NCBI RefSeq assembly: GCF_910592395.1
Contig: NC_088325.1
Location: 8,560,109 to 8,624,108 of the forward strand
From: Lineus longissimus
Taxonomy: Eukaryota; Nemertea; Pilidiophora; Heteronemertea; Lineidae
Reading direction: 5' to 3'
Length of the DNA: 64,000 bases
Below are positions 1 through 11,610 of the stretch, in pieces. The notes under the pieces are model-generated. The model ran no database searches. It was not told where the DNA came from and saw only the letters and a program-made list of their open reading frames with translations. Position 1 is the first letter of the stretch, and each line of letters begins with the position of its first letter. The translations under genes and the position numbers were made by a program.

Positions 1-238
1 AGTACCCAGAAACTAGACCGAGAATTTGTTTGTTTGTTTCTGAAGTACATCACCTAAAGACATCTCTGATCAGGTGAACTCGAAGTTGACTTATCTCAGC
101 TCAGTCATTTCAGCGTTTAGGCAATAAAATCATATGGTATATGTGACACACCCAAATTGGATTTTAAGATCCTTCAGAATGTTTCAGGATGGGGCTGCAG
201 CTTTGCTGTAGGCCCTAGAGAAACAAAAGTGGCAAAAC

Positions 239-676
239 ATGTGGCCTTTGGTGCATGTCACCAATGGGTACAAGAACTGGTCTAGTTCATTTCCCTCGCT
301 TTCTCTGCTTCATGCAGTCATGGAAGATTGGTTAGTCCTTCGTGGTTTGTCAGACGAGCAGAAAGAACTCCGTGCTTTTATTACATTTAATGACTTGGAA
401 CTTGAAGAAGTAAACCTTCAACAGCTCATGAACGGTGACCAACAGATCGAAGTGAACAGCCAAGGAAGTGACGAAAATATCGACTAAGACAAAGAGGACA
501 GTGCAGTGGTACAAGAACCTGGTCAGCCATATGTAAATGACTTCAGGCTGGAGCAGAATCCGGAGGCTGAGGAGTGCCAGTACTGTTTTTGTAGGCCTTG
601 TGTGACAGATGAAAGGAATCGTGAACTTTGGTGGGAGACAGAGAACCACGCCCCAGATGAGGATAACCACTCTCTA
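239..676 (+). pseudogene. Broken cysteine-containing ORF, unrecognised
   Basis: One reading frame runs from about 239 to 676, broken by a single TAA at 485-487. The second half holds a Cys-rich motif (CQYCFCRPCVT) followed by a WW pair. The frame ends where the MITE at 677 has inserted. I recall loosely similar Cys/WW patterns in proteins carried by invertebrate DNA transposons, but I cannot name the family. The first half is acidic and Glu/Leu-rich. It could be the end of a mobile-element gene or a host exon; no splice sites or start are convincing. Confidence 0.3.
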
Positions 677-1162
677 AAGCTTGCAGCACACTGGACGCCA
701 ACTCCGGCGGCAAGGCGCGTTTTTTGCCGCAAGAGTCCTGAACGCCTGAAAAATCCGTAGTGTGCTACGGACGGCGTCAGGCAAACGCCACTTGCCGCCA
801 CTTGCCGCCACTTGCCGCCAAATATCTAGCATGTTTGATTTTTGACGCCTGTAGCGGCGTCTGAACGCCAGTGAACGCAAGAAGAATCCAGGTGTGCTAC
901 GGATCGCCGCCAGAGTTGGCGTCAACCAGCGTCAACGGCGAGGCTTTGGCCAATCAGCTTGCGTCTTGACATCACATGATATCAAAATGGCAGCCCCCAC
1001 GATTCTTGGAAGTGGCGGAAAAGACGCTACTGGACGCCAATTCTGAGTAGGTGTGCTATGAGCGCGATCCACTGCCGCCAACTCTGGCGTCGAGCGGCGT
1101 TCAGTCGCGTTCAGTCTGACGCGCCTTGCCGCCGAAGTTGGCGTCCAGTGTGCTGCAAGCTT
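677..1162. mobile_element. MITE with about 43 bp terminal inverted repeats, TA target duplication
   Basis: The ends are near-perfect inverted repeats starting AAGCTTGCAGCACACTGG on the left; the right end is the complement, about 43 bp with one mismatch. The dinucleotide TA flanks both ends (675-676 and 1163-1164). The inside is GC-rich and made of recurring blocks such as GTGTGCTACGG and three tandem copies of CTTGCCGCCA (791-820). There is no ORF, so it is non-autonomous. TA duplication would fit a Tc1/mariner-like or similar superfamily, but the ends do not identify the mobilising family. It interrupts the ORF at 239-676. Confidence 0.8.
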
Positions 1163-1594
1163 TAGAAAACCTGTCTATAAGGTTAGGTTCACATAGAACT
1201 ATACTATTCGGGTATTCGGTGCACGTTTTGCCACGGCACGCAGGTACCTGAAATCGAACAAGGAAATTTCACAATACCGGGTCACATAAGAGGGCACTAT
1301 TCAAAAAGGTCGTATACCTGCGTATAGTATAGTATAGTGGGAATCGTGCGCGTTCGATTTTCGTGCAGCGTATACCACCCTGTTCAGAAGTGACGAGAGG
1401 ACTTGGTAAGAACATGCATTTCAATGTTATTTATCACAATTATTAAACGATTTATTGCATACTATAGGATAAGTTAGAAACAATAGTACTCGTTTTTACT
1501 CATTTTATTGCAATTTCTAAGTACAGGCCTTCATTACATATTTTATTACTAATCAACTAAATGATTCTTTTAATTAACATATAGCGAACTTAAA

Positions 1595-3533
1595 ATGGAT
1601 GACTACAAGTATGGTATTATCGAAAAGGTTCGACATATGCCCCTGCTGTGGGATCCAGAGGACCCTGATTACAAAAATAAGGACCAGCGCCAACAGGCCT
1701 GGGAAAAGCTTGAAAGTGAGATCCATCCGCCTAAAAAAGGTAGGTTGTCTTTTTTTTAAAGTTTAAGTTTAGTTCTACTCATCGTGGTCGCGGGGAAGCA
1801 CATTTCTGAACACATGCTGATGTTGCCATTCGACACTCCCCTGTGGATCACAGATGTATCTCCCAGTCCAACTGCGTCGTCAGCAAACCTAGTACCATGA
1901 AGTGGTTGAAGGTAGATCACACTATTCCTTGTATTCTGGAATTATTCATACTTGACAGATGATGTGCGATCTTTCATGTGGCCATCTCGTCTTCGGACAT
2001 AGTTGTGAAGAACCGTTGCGGCATTTGTAACTGCAACTACTTTGTCCGGCTGAAGGCGCATAGGTCGTTGGAAAACTTCAAACTTTTTGGCTAAAATTCC
2101 AAAACAGCATTCGACAGAACGTCGGGCCCTGGAATATCTATAGTTGTAGATACGCCTCTCATCATTCAATGTACGGGCTGCAAAGGGACGCATTAAGTAC
2201 GTCTTCAAAGGAAAGGCTTCATCACCGACAATCATGAATGGAATCTTTTCATTTGATGTGTTAACTTTGAAATATCCCTTTGGAATGTTAAGCTTTTGCC
2301 TTTCCAGTAGTTCAGATATCACTGAATGTTGAAAGACACCGGCATCACAAACTCTTCCATATTGACCACAATCCACCAAGATAAAGCAAGAATCTGCATC
2401 ACTTAATGCCATGAGCACAATACTAGGAAACCCCTTGTAATCGTAGAACATGGATCCAGTGTTTGAAGGGTTCACAAGTGCAATGTGTTTCCCATCAAGT
2501 GCTCCAACGGCAAAGGGAACATCCCACTAGTCGCCAAAACGTTCCGCTATTCGTTTCCAGTCATCCTCCGACGGTTTTGGCATCTCGATTGGCTGGAGTA
2601 CTGCCCACAGCTTCTGACATGTTTCATACACATGTTTGGCAATCGTGTTTTTTGCCATATGAAAAGGTGCTGACATCGACGCAAACAAGAATCCCGTGGC
2701 AAGGTGTCTGAAAACAAAAGAGATACTTTATAATGAATATTTCTTTTCAATTTTAGGGGTGAACGCAAGACAAACTTGGGAGGCGCTGAACCGGGCTTTT
2801 AATAGTGCCTTGAGCCGCCGAAAAAATAAAAAATCAGGAAGCGGCCAACATGACAAGCCATGGAAATTTGAAACCTCCATGAGTTATGTGAAGGGCGTCA
2901 AGGAGAAAAGGAACACCATTTCTAATCTTGAAGACAATAACTACCATCCACAAGACGATTCTGGAGATGAGGACACTACTACCAGTAGAGGGATCTTGGA
3001 ACAGGCTGTAGATGAGTCGGGCATTTGTGATACCGATGATGATGTCGAGGAAACCCCGGGCTCCATTGGCGTCATCATTGAAACCCATTCCCCCAAAACC
3101 TAGTTCAAAAACTAGGGTTTCAAAAAGGAAGTCAACCGATGATGCACTTGACGACGAACGATCTGGATTGTACAGAGTGATGACCCAACGTATGGAAGAC
3201 AAACAGAAATCCCCTCGACTCAAGTTCTTTGAGTCAATCATGCCGCAGGTTGATGCAATGACAGATGCTTGTTTTTTGGACTTTCAGATGGCAGTTCTAA
3301 GTTCTCTCAAACATTCCCGAGAATCGGATGCCGAAGCCAAAGCCTTGAATGAAAGTCCAGGCCCCCGGACGCCAGCATCATGGTCAACGTCAACGCTAAC
3401 ATCAAGCCGGGCCAGTACACCATCGTCCACATCGTCGCATCTGATAACTCCATATCCTGTGCATGGTCATGGAGCCTTTCTTCCTCCGACATGTAATGCA
3501 TCCCAGCAATCTTATTATCCCTTTCCAAAGTGA
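1595..3533 (+). pseudogene. Harbinger MADF/BESS DNA-binding protein, two exons, frameshifted
   Basis: Exon 1 (1595-1739) starts with ATG and ends at a GTAGGT donor; exon 2 begins at 2757 after TTTTAG. The join keeps the frame and gives a MADF (Myb/SANT-like) fold, with a WDPEDPDYKNKD segment and then a TWEALNRAF helix. Farther on are an acidic stretch and a BESS-like motif (FFESIMPQVDAMTDACFLDF, about 3221-3280). The frame changes between about 3012 and 3103, most likely at a C run near 3090, so the copy has one indel. In this family such proteins help the transposase bind the ends and enter the nucleus. The whole second exon lies inside the intron of the antisense transposase. Confidence 0.75.
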
Positions 3534-3909
3534 AAGAACAATAATGAATGTACCATGTTTGTACTAATAAAACCATAAATTGGTACTTGTTTTACTCACC
3601 TTATGGTCAAAACAAGCTTCTCTTCTCCTGATATCGGTTCCCTCCAGTTTGATCCAATGGGACGGATGTGATCTTTCAACTCTCTGTAGCTGGCGTATGA
3701 CATGCGCATATAATATAGTTAAAGAAGATTTTCTCATCTGAATGATCCATGAGGTTTTTAAATGTCCTGTGGTACTCCCCCAACAGAGGTCTCATCTTAA
3801 AGTGCTGCCGCACCCATTCTGTTCTTTCTTTCTTTGGTCTTTGTGCCTGGTCAGCTTGATTCTCGGCAAAGAGGAGAAGAGCCAAATCTTCTTCGTCGGA
3901 ACTGTCCAT
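1942..3909 (-). pseudogene. Harbinger 1 DDE transposase (HARBI1-like), two exons, one nonsense codon
   Basis: Exon 1 lies at 3909-3604 (minus) and ends at ATAAG|GTGAGT. Exon 2 starts at about 2714 after TTTTCAG. The join reads TIRHLATG, the usual HARBI1 helix. The catalytic acids are present: GALDGKH, IVGDEAFPL and RRSVECCFGIL. Breaks: an in-frame TAG at 2527-2529 just before the first catalytic Asp, and a frameshift near 3715 in exon 1. The family cuts and pastes the element using the inverted repeats. The antisense MADF/BESS exon sits in the 0.9 kb intron, an interleaved arrangement. Confidence 0.8.
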
Positions 3910-4050
3910 CTGATCGGCGCCAAAATACCAAATACCGCACGCATGCTACCCTATGCGACTCGCCGTGCCCGTATAGCGTATAGCGAATACCGAATAGCGT
4001 ATATCGAATAGCGTATACAGAATACCGTATAGTTCTATGTGAACCCAGCC

Positions 4051-4764
4051 TAAACGACAAACGATAACTTTATTGACGTACATGTATCCGCGTGGCAAAA
4101 GGATCAATTTCAAAACCCAAAGTCGTAAATTCCTCCCCTTTTTAGCGAATGCAAAATTGGATGAAAAGTTTAATTTGGATCATGTACTAACTTTACCTCT
4201 ATTATTTCTTTTGTGTTCTCCTAACTTTTAATTGTGTGACTTGGGTGGTGTCAGTGCCCGTCCGTTTTTTTGTTGTGTAGAAGACGGTTGGCGTGTCTTT
4301 ACCAATCGAGTTGCAAGGATTTTTATGCTGTTTAATATCATTTTCCAAGGATGGTTGCACTTAAAGTGACAGTGTCGTCAAGGACCTGTAATTTTGATGA
4401 ATATGAGGAAATAATGGAGGAAATATTGTTAAATGAAATGGTCCATGGTCATGTGCTAACCTGGTTGGACAGGAGTGTTATGAAAGTACATTGTCCGAAT
4501 TAAAATTAATATTCTGTGTCAAATCATAGAGTTATACAGCCACCTGAGTTACGGAAAGTGGATGATTTTCAGGTTATGCCCCTGGCGGCCTTGTGAGATG
4601 TCCGATCATGCCGAAAATTGGTGTGTAGGTAAATATCATTCAGAGGGGCCTGCATTCGAATATAAACACCCTGGGTCAATACTCAGTTGGTGTAATTGAA
4701 GGCCTGAACGCACTTGGTACTGGAAATGATAATAATTACTTTGAACCTTTCTTTGAGACCAAGG
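4051..4764. other. Gap between Harbinger 1 and Polinton copy A; nothing recognisable
   Basis: AT-rich sequence with no convincing ORF, RNA gene or repeat ends. The last 100 bases or so may hold diverged capsid-gene sequence from Polinton copy A, because an open frame extends left to 4636, but I see no residue-level match there. Confidence 0.4.
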
Positions 4765-5335
4765 TCTGAATGGAATGTTTCTTGATCGCCTCCCATTGGT
4801 CCATCCTTCAGGGAACACTTGATTAGAAACAACCTCTATTGTAATCTGTACTTTAGTGATATTGGGGTTTTCGAACATCTCGGAAACTCTAGAACCATCA
4901 GCATAATCAGACACGAATAGAAGCAATATGCCTTAAATGGTCATCCTTAACCCGTATTCAAAACATATATTTTCGAGTATTTATTCCCGAACACTTTCTT
5001 CAATGTCTTTTTGTCACTAGTTTCATTGGTAACATTAGCTTCAGATACACAATATCTTAACTTCCTTAGATTGTCTGACTGAATACCTTCAAACACCCTA
5101 TGTTTCTCTCCTCCTCTGTTAACCACACGTCTTTAAACATCGAATAATGACTGTATTCGTTAAGATCAAATATCTGTTCTGTTCCCCATTTAACCACCAT
5201 CTTGGAGATCAAGTTTCTACCGAGGTTGTTAGCCACACTGTTTTTGTAACCACCGGAAATGGTGACATCCGTCGACAGAAAAAGTGATTTAGGTACAAAG
5301 AATGTATTCTCTCTCAATGCCGGTATCCTGATGTA
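4765..5335 (-). pseudogene. Major capsid protein remnant (copy A)
   Basis: Two stretches match the copy B major capsid protein: 5066-5317 (NSVANNLGRNLISKM and FDLNEYSHYSMFKD) and 4790-4926 (ENPNITKVQITIE, QVFPEG). The middle of the protein is missing through an internal deletion, and the last 100 or so residues cannot be found. It keeps N-terminal sequence (ENTFFVPKSLFL) that copy B has lost, so it shows what the copy B gene once had. Double-jelly-roll capsid proteins of this family build the icosahedral shell of Polinton/adintovirus particles. Confidence 0.75.
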
Positions 5336-5455
5336 CAGTGTTCTTTAGGATTAACAGAAGACAGACTGTGAGTGATAATGTGATGCTGCCTATCAGCTTC
5401 AAACCAAGTGGTATATTATGTGCCCTTTCAGTATTGATTAGTCCTCCTGTAGCTA
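5336..5455 (-). pseudogene. Small membrane-protein remnant just upstream of the capsid gene
   Basis: A short minus-strand reading frame begins near 5452 with an N-terminal sequence (INTERAHNIPLGL) followed by a hydrophobic segment (LTVCLLLIL), as in a one-helix membrane protein. The first 17 codons match a short ATG-led sequence in copy B at about 42536-42486, where a deletion joins it to the inside of the capsid gene. It lacks its own ATG here. Function unknown. Confidence 0.45.
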
Positions 5456-5936
5456 TTCTATTTATTTAGATTGAAAACTTGATTAAGCTTTAGCTTTGCT
5501 ATTAATTGCTTTAACACCTTCTATCAACCTGTAGATTACAGAGCTGACGACGATAGCCAATAAGATGACCATATTTTCAGCCAGAAAGCCAACAACAGCA
5601 CCTATTGATTTCAATAGGAATGAAATGATAGATCCTATTCTTCCTGGTAAAGCCGCAGCTGGGAGCTGATTCACAAAGAATTCTTAAGTGACTGTCGTAA
5701 AGTTCACTTAGGCGACACTTACGTGTCACGTAAGAGTCACGTAAGAAAGAGATACGTTTATTCACGTATGTAAAGTTAAGTGAGCTATATACTAGTAATA
5801 ATGAAATGTGCGCATGCAGGTTTACGTAATGCAGGCCTATGGTGATCATTTCTCCTCGGGGCCTATTCACGGAGAGGCCTATAGAATAGCGTGTCGCAGA
5901 AGGGTTTGCCCACATCAAGCTTTATCTCACGCAGTC

Positions 5937-7522
5937 ATGACGGAAGAAAAGGGACCAAGAAAAACGAATTTTACTCAGAGAGAAATCGAAAGGTTGGTGA
6001 ACCTGGTGGCAGCAAATTTTAAAACCATCAGCAATAAATTTGGCGATGCCATAACACACAAAGCCAAAACCGACACGTGGATGGGAATTGCAGACAAAGT
6101 TAATGCAATTTCACCGTGCCACCGCACCCTCCGTGGGGTGCAAAAAAAGTGGGCAGACTTGAAACTGCAGGCAAAGAAAAAGGCGGCCAAGCTACGAAAA
6201 AGGTTTCAAGCTACTGGGAACATGTCCTCCGACAATGGTGACGACGACGATGACGATGATGACGATGACGATGATGTAACTCATTTAACTGAAATAGAGG
6301 AACGGATAGTCGGGCTTCTTGGGATCGAGCTTATCAATGGAATTGATGGTGGCATCGATACTGCCATTCCGAAGGTGAGACTTGTATAAAATTACCTTAC
6401 AGATATCGTATGAAGTAGGCGTTGATATTATAATAAGAGCGAGACTGTACAATGTAGCCTTGGCTATCAGTTAGTCCTCATAAAATGCGATTTCAACTTT
6501 CGCGTCAACTTTTTAGGCCCAAAGTAATTCGTCAATATGTATTACAAAAGCCGAGCGCTTTTTTTCAGAGAGTAAAAACGCCATCAGCATCCACCACATC
6601 GATTTGTCAGGATCCCTATGATTCGCCGCCGATAAGGAACCCGAGCTCACCGTTGCGACCAGCTGGCAGTCCTACGTTACCGAGTCCATGGGGAGGTTGT
6701 AATCTATATGATTCGCCAAGGAGCCCACCAATCCCTACAAGAAGGCGAACGCCGACTCGATCTCGATCCCGTTATAATCCATACGATTCTCCAATAAGGA
6801 GCCCAACACCACCACCACGGCCTAGGTCCAAAGGGAAGTCCATAAACAGGTAATACTCGCCGCACAAAGAAACTGTGCAAAGGAAAAATGCGCCCAAATC
6901 TAAAAGAAGTTATTAATTTTGCCGACATGTAATGACTGATATGTAAAATCCCTATAGCTGCAGTAGGATCCCAGACTCATTCAGATCACGGATCTATAAA
7001 CATAATAGCGTTTATGGATCCCTTCAAAGCGTCATAGGTTGCAATTAACCTTCAAATTGGCAAATAAAGGCATCTTGTATCAACAGAATGATGATGCTTT
7101 CCCGCCAGAACATTTTATGATGAGGTTTTTCTTTCTGTAACAGATCTAAAATGCCGAGTAAGCCGGTTACGCAGAAGGCGACCGAAAGCCATTAGGGAAC
7201 TGTTGCATCCAACACATTGAAGTCAGCAACGGCATCGAGTAGTTCTGCGCCATCTGCCGAATTGGTAAAGATAGAGGGTGAACGTCTTGAGATAGACAAG
7301 CAGCGGCTTAAACTGGAAGACCAGAGGACCCGCTTCACAGAGAGAACAGTTGAGTTACTCGAAACGTTGGTGTCATCACTCGTGCCTGCTGAGAAGGATG
7401 AGCGCCCCGTCGTCCCACCTGCGCCAAACAGCAATACCATTCCTGCTTCCGTCGATAAATCAACGTGGGATCCTTCCTTTAACATATTTACTGCACTAAA
7501 AAAGGCCATACCAAAGAAGTAA
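5937..7522 (+). pseudogene. Harbinger 2 Myb/SANT-like DNA-binding protein, three exons, one stop
   Basis: Exons 5937-6374, 6569-6849 and 7144-7522 join in frame at GT-AG borders. Exon 1 encodes a Myb/SANT-like domain (NFTQREIERLVNLV, then GVQKKWADLKLQAKKKAAK), followed by an Asp run of about 12. Exon 2 is Pro/Arg/Ser-rich with four PYDSP/LYDSP motifs. Exon 3 has a coiled coil (GERLEIDKQRLKLEDQRTRF). One in-frame TAG at 7192-7194 breaks exon 3; otherwise the frame is open. In this family the protein partners the transposase in end binding. Confidence 0.75.
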
Positions 7523-7772
7523 ACTAACAATTTGGTTTTGCTACTCTTGCTTGCCATTATATTTTCTAAAACGTTCCTTAATACATCCGCAGGCCTACAT
7601 CTATAGGAGGTTACCTCTGGTCATTTGATTGTTAAAATTCTGGAGACGTTTTGCATCAAATCACGCACCTTGATCTGTTTAAGAGATTTATGCATCGGTT
7701 TGTACTGTGCTTAGTTCATTTCTGATTAAATTCCAAGAATTCGGTAATTAATCGTTTCTTCACATGTTTTAA

Positions 7773-9110
7773 TCAAACCCAAAAGTTCTCTCTTATAACT
7801 CTTGCTCTAGCCCTTTCCCCGTTTTCATCATTGACCAGTTGTAGAGGTGGTTTGGTGTCATTGTCCGGATTGTCATCATTATTTAAAGGCACACCTGGTG
7901 GAAGATGTACACCGCGTTCTTCACAAATGTTGTGTAACACTGCCGTTGCCACCACAACCTTGCAACACGTCGCAGGCAATAATCGAAGGACTCCCTCTGA
8001 AATTACAATTATATAAACATGTAAATTATGAAAGTCATTGTAAATCTCCAATGTGATTTCAAGCCCAACAATATTTTATTCGACGTTATCATAACATTCA
8101 CACAAATTGAAGTTTGTTTGCAGCATACAAGCATAGGGGTTATGGGTGATGGACTTGGCTGATCAACTACAAAAGAAATGTACGCGATTAAAAATTGTCA
8201 ATTACCTTCTTTGTTAAGGCATAACCATCTCGACTTCCAACGGCCAAATGTCCTTTCGATAATCGAACGTGTTCGCCTATGATGGACGTTGTACCGCAGT
8301 TCGGCGTCATCTTGTGGATTTCGAACAGGAGTCATCAGCCAAGGTTTTAGTCCATATGCGGAGTCGCCGAGCAAATACGCACCATTACCAATTCCGTGTT
8401 CCATGTCTTCGCTAAGTCGACAATATTAGACCAAATGAATGCGTCGTGGGTAGCCCCGGGCAACGAGCAACGATATTTGAGAACTTCATATCATGGGTGC
8501 ATACACCCTGTATATTTAAAGAATGAAATGTCTTTCTACAGACATATGCTGGTTCATTTTGCGTTGGAGCCTTGATGTGAACCAAACTTCCATCCACACA
8601 TCCAATGACGTTTGGAATTCTATGTCTTTCAGTATAAAAACCATCGGATATACTTTCTTGGGTGGCTGGGTTACGGGGGAAACATATGAATTGCTCTGCT
8701 TTCCTGGCCAGTGCTTCTGATACTCTTGTGACGATTCGCGATACCGTAGGTTGACTGAGATGAACCATATCCGAATTGCTCATTTGAAGACACCCTGTTG
8801 CATAAAATCGAATTGCTGTAAGGACTTGCAGTGTGCAAGGCACAGCATGAGATCTCATTGTTGGATGTGCAACATCGTCATGCAAGAGATCAATCACCTC
8901 CAGAATCACTGGTCTAGGCATTCTTTATCGTCGGAAGAGCTGCGCATCATTGAATGTATCCAAAGGGTGGACCCGATCTCTAAAAATACGCTCTCGACGA
9001 AATGCGCGTTCAATTTCTTCCTCAAGTGCGACTGGAGCGGCAGCCATTTCAGCGAAGTGAACTTTACGTGCACCAGAAGGCTGACGTAGACTTGCGCGCA
9101 TGTTACGCAT
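7773..9110 (-). pseudogene. Harbinger 2 DDE transposase (HARBI1-like), broken
   Basis: Minus strand: exon 1 from about 9060 down to 8206 (ends AAAGAAG|GTAAT), exon 2 from 7996 (after TTTCAG) to 7773. Motifs: IGCVDGSLVHI (first Asp), LLGDSAYGLKPW (second Asp), RRTRSIIERTFGRWK (Glu), and VATAVLHNICEERG near the end. Breaks: an in-frame TAA in FRR*RMPRP at about 8923, where the family normally has an aromatic residue, and frameshifts between about 8410 and 8445. The DDE enzyme of this family moves the element. Confidence 0.75.
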
Positions 9111-10582
9111 TGACGTAACTCTGTGAATACCACGAACTGTCTAAATGGCTGAAAAGTCATGGATAAGTCACCTTTACGTTTGCGTAATTTGTTAAGTGAA
9201 CATTGTGAATCAGGATCATGCAGACGTAAGACAACGTTGCGCAATTGCGCAGTTTAAGTGAGCATTCTGAATAGAACTTAGCTAGTTAAGTGATCTTTAC
9301 GTTTGCGTAAACTGCTAAGTGAGCTTTGTGAATCAGGTCCCTGATTTCTTGGCCATTTCTTCTCAGCAAACTTCTTTAGGCCATCTTTAACCTCATCTAG
9401 AATCGAAGGGTTAGGGTCCTTGTCCTGGGCTTGGTCCCGGTTTAGGAACAGGTTTCAACGCATTACTGATAGGCAGGCCTAGTTGTTAACGCCACAGTAA
9501 TAGCTGCTACTGTGGCACCAATTGTTAAGCCTTCCATTTTGAAGATAAACTTAATTCTATCCTTTAGAGGGATCTCTGAGTCTGGTTTCTTCAAGACAAC
9601 ATTTATTAAGAGTTTAATTCTGCTTGCACCACTTTCCATTTCTCTGCTCATCTCAAATACTTTTCTTCTTTCTATATTAAGTTCGTTTTTAACATTAACT
9701 ATTTCTTCTTATAATGCTAGATTTTCTTCAACATCTTCTTCTACAGAGTTTACATAATCTCTGGTTAGATTTTTAAGGTGATTTTCTAGCTCTTCTATTT
9801 TCATGTCTTTAACCCTCTTTACAGCAGCAAGATCTTCACCAGCCTCTTTTAGCGCTCTAACTTCTCTCAAGTCATTATCCATGAAACCAACTGCTTTTAA
9901 TTATTCATCCCTTGCGTCAAGTATCCTATTGATTGGTCGGTTTGAACTGATTACATCATCAATAATTAATGTCTGTGTTTCAGGGTTAGATTGTCTACTG
10001 GTTCTGGTCCTTCCATAGGTGCTGTTTGATTAGATGTTGGTGTATCAGGTTCAATAATTTTTTGTACTTTTTGAAGAAATGTAGAACAATTTCTTTGTTT
10101 TCTTGTTTTCTTAGCAAAGAACATACCATTTTTTTTGTTAATTCAATTACTGGTGTTTCCCCTTTTTCGTTAGGTAAATATTTTATCCATTGTTTTTGTT
10201 TGGAGCTGGATAATTTTTCACCAATGAGTTTTTCATTTGATCGTTTGTAGTAAAGTTTGTTTTCTTCTATTTGAATTTGTGGTTCGAGGTTATTCAGATT
10301 GTTATTTTTATCTTCCCAATCTGTTCCTTTCATTGCAGTATCAAGTTTATCCATAACAGTAGTGTATTCTAAATCTTTTCCCATCAATTCAGTAACAACA
10401 CCTCTCGCTCTTTCTGGAGTTGAAAAGGTAGTTTCAGCAGTTAAATTACCCCCATTCTCTGTGTTATATTCTGTTGTTTCATCATCAAACATTTTATTGG
10501 TATCAATAGGATCATCAGTATTTTCTTTAAAATCATAACCACATAAATCACCCATTTCTAGGTCTTATCCTCCTCCTTCCTT

Positions 10583-11575
10583 ATTTAACAAGTAAAACAA
10601 GTAAAACAACCAAACTACCAACCACCGTGTACAATAGGAATTTAATGGTATCATGTGAGTCATCTGGTTGATCAGTAGCATGACTGTTAGCAATAGGACA
10701 ATCAGGGTGCTGGTTTATCGAATCCATTAGAAGTTTGATGAATTCCTTCTGAGCATCTAATTGTGTTCCTGTTCTCCCTGTAATTGGAGTTCTGGTGAGA
10801 GCCTGTGCGCCCAGTATTTAATAAACATAAGTTCTGATAGAGTCATTCAATCTCTCTATCCCAGGATTTGAGAAACCTGATGACTTGAATATCATGACAT
10901 GGTTTCTGTTTTATCACATCAAAAAAAAATTTATATTGATAAACATGATACTTGATGAAGGTATCGGGGTACTTGAAATTAACCATACCAGCATCCCAAT
11001 CTGCATTCTGTTCTCATGAACTTGCATTAGAAAGAAATTAATTTTCGAATTATTGATGTAATAATCTGGATCGGTTATGTTGGGGTTGTAATCCGGTACA
11101 CTTCAGAACGTCCACCCCTCATTACTTTCAAACACTGATAAATCATACTCGTCTTTTAGACGAAACTCACTTAATAACTGTCCTAGGTGTTTGTTATTTA
11201 TGTTATTGTTAGTTTCATTGAAAAGGTTTCACCAAGAATGGAGATCTCTAGGGTTTTCATTACTTTACATATTGATAGTAAACATGAAATCTTTAAAATG
11301 ACGTTATCATTGTGTCATTATGTTTAAATGGTCTTTAATTGAAAACCCACAACCAGTTGTTGCAAACCATACAGCCATGTTAAATTGCTTCTGGTAAAAC
11401 GATAGTGGGTTTCTCATCAGTCTTAGACATTCCTTTTTATTTTTCAAACTTGATAACCCAAGAGTTTTGTTAGATTATTTTACAGTGAAAAAACTATTAG
11501 GGGTAACATAAACATCAAAGTTAAAAAAGTCATATATTAACATATCCTTATGTTGTGTTGCTATTGGGTAATAAA
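10583..11575 (-). pseudogene. Tail-anchored protein remnant (copy A)
   Basis: Matches the intact 458-residue copy B protein (44210-45586) along most of its length on the minus strand, but with several stops and frameshifts and no ATG. The C-terminal hydrophobic tail is well kept (SHDTIKFLLYTVVGSL followed by a Leu/Val run ending in Lys). The order relative to the neighbouring coiled-coil gene is also as in copy B. Function unknown. Confidence 0.65.
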
Positions 11576-11610
11576 TCTATTATTTAGTGTTAAACACCTT
11601 GTTTAGTATT

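Larger units (their letters stand above)
1181..4050. mobile_element. PIF/Harbinger DNA transposon 1 (2.87 kb, TSD TAA)
   Basis: TAA occurs at 1178-1180 and again at 4051-4053. The ends are inverted repeats that share GGTTCACATAGAACTATAC after a short variable start. Inside are the two genes typical of animal PIF/Harbinger elements: a DNA-binding protein (here MADF/BESS, plus strand) and a DDE transposase (minus strand). Both carry breaks, so the copy is probably inactive. The inner side of the right end has recurring GAATAGCGTATA-type units. It lies 18 bp from the MITE at 677-1162. Confidence 0.9.
5662..9340. mobile_element. PIF/Harbinger DNA transposon 2 (3.68 kb, TSD CTG) inside Polinton copy A
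   Basis: CTG lies at 5659-5661 and 9341-9343. The ends are inverted repeats GGAGCTGATTCACAAAG and GGACCTGATTCACAAAG. The empty site can be read from the matching gene in Polinton copy B (near 42755-42780), where the two flanks are joined with a single CTG. That makes the boundary call unusually firm. Subterminal sequence near both ends repeats CACTTA/ACGTAA-type blocks. It carries a Myb/SANT-like gene and a two-exon DDE transposase, in opposite orientations, both broken. Confidence 0.92.
5483..10555 (-). pseudogene. Coiled-coil/transmembrane protein (copy A), split by Harbinger 2
   Basis: Minus strand, in pieces 10555-9995, about 9990-9344 and 5661-5483. It matches the broken copy B gene at 42584-44209: an acidic N-terminus with the motif STPERARGVV, a Lys-rich coiled coil (LREVRALKEAGEDLAAVKR), a KKPDSEIPLKDRIKF motif, one hydrophobic segment, and a C-terminal membrane segment. 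In copy A the 186-residue first piece has no stop where copy B has its first TAA. The start at 10555 has GAAATG rather than TAAATG. Function unknown; position next to the capsid gene suggests a virion protein. Confidence 0.65.
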
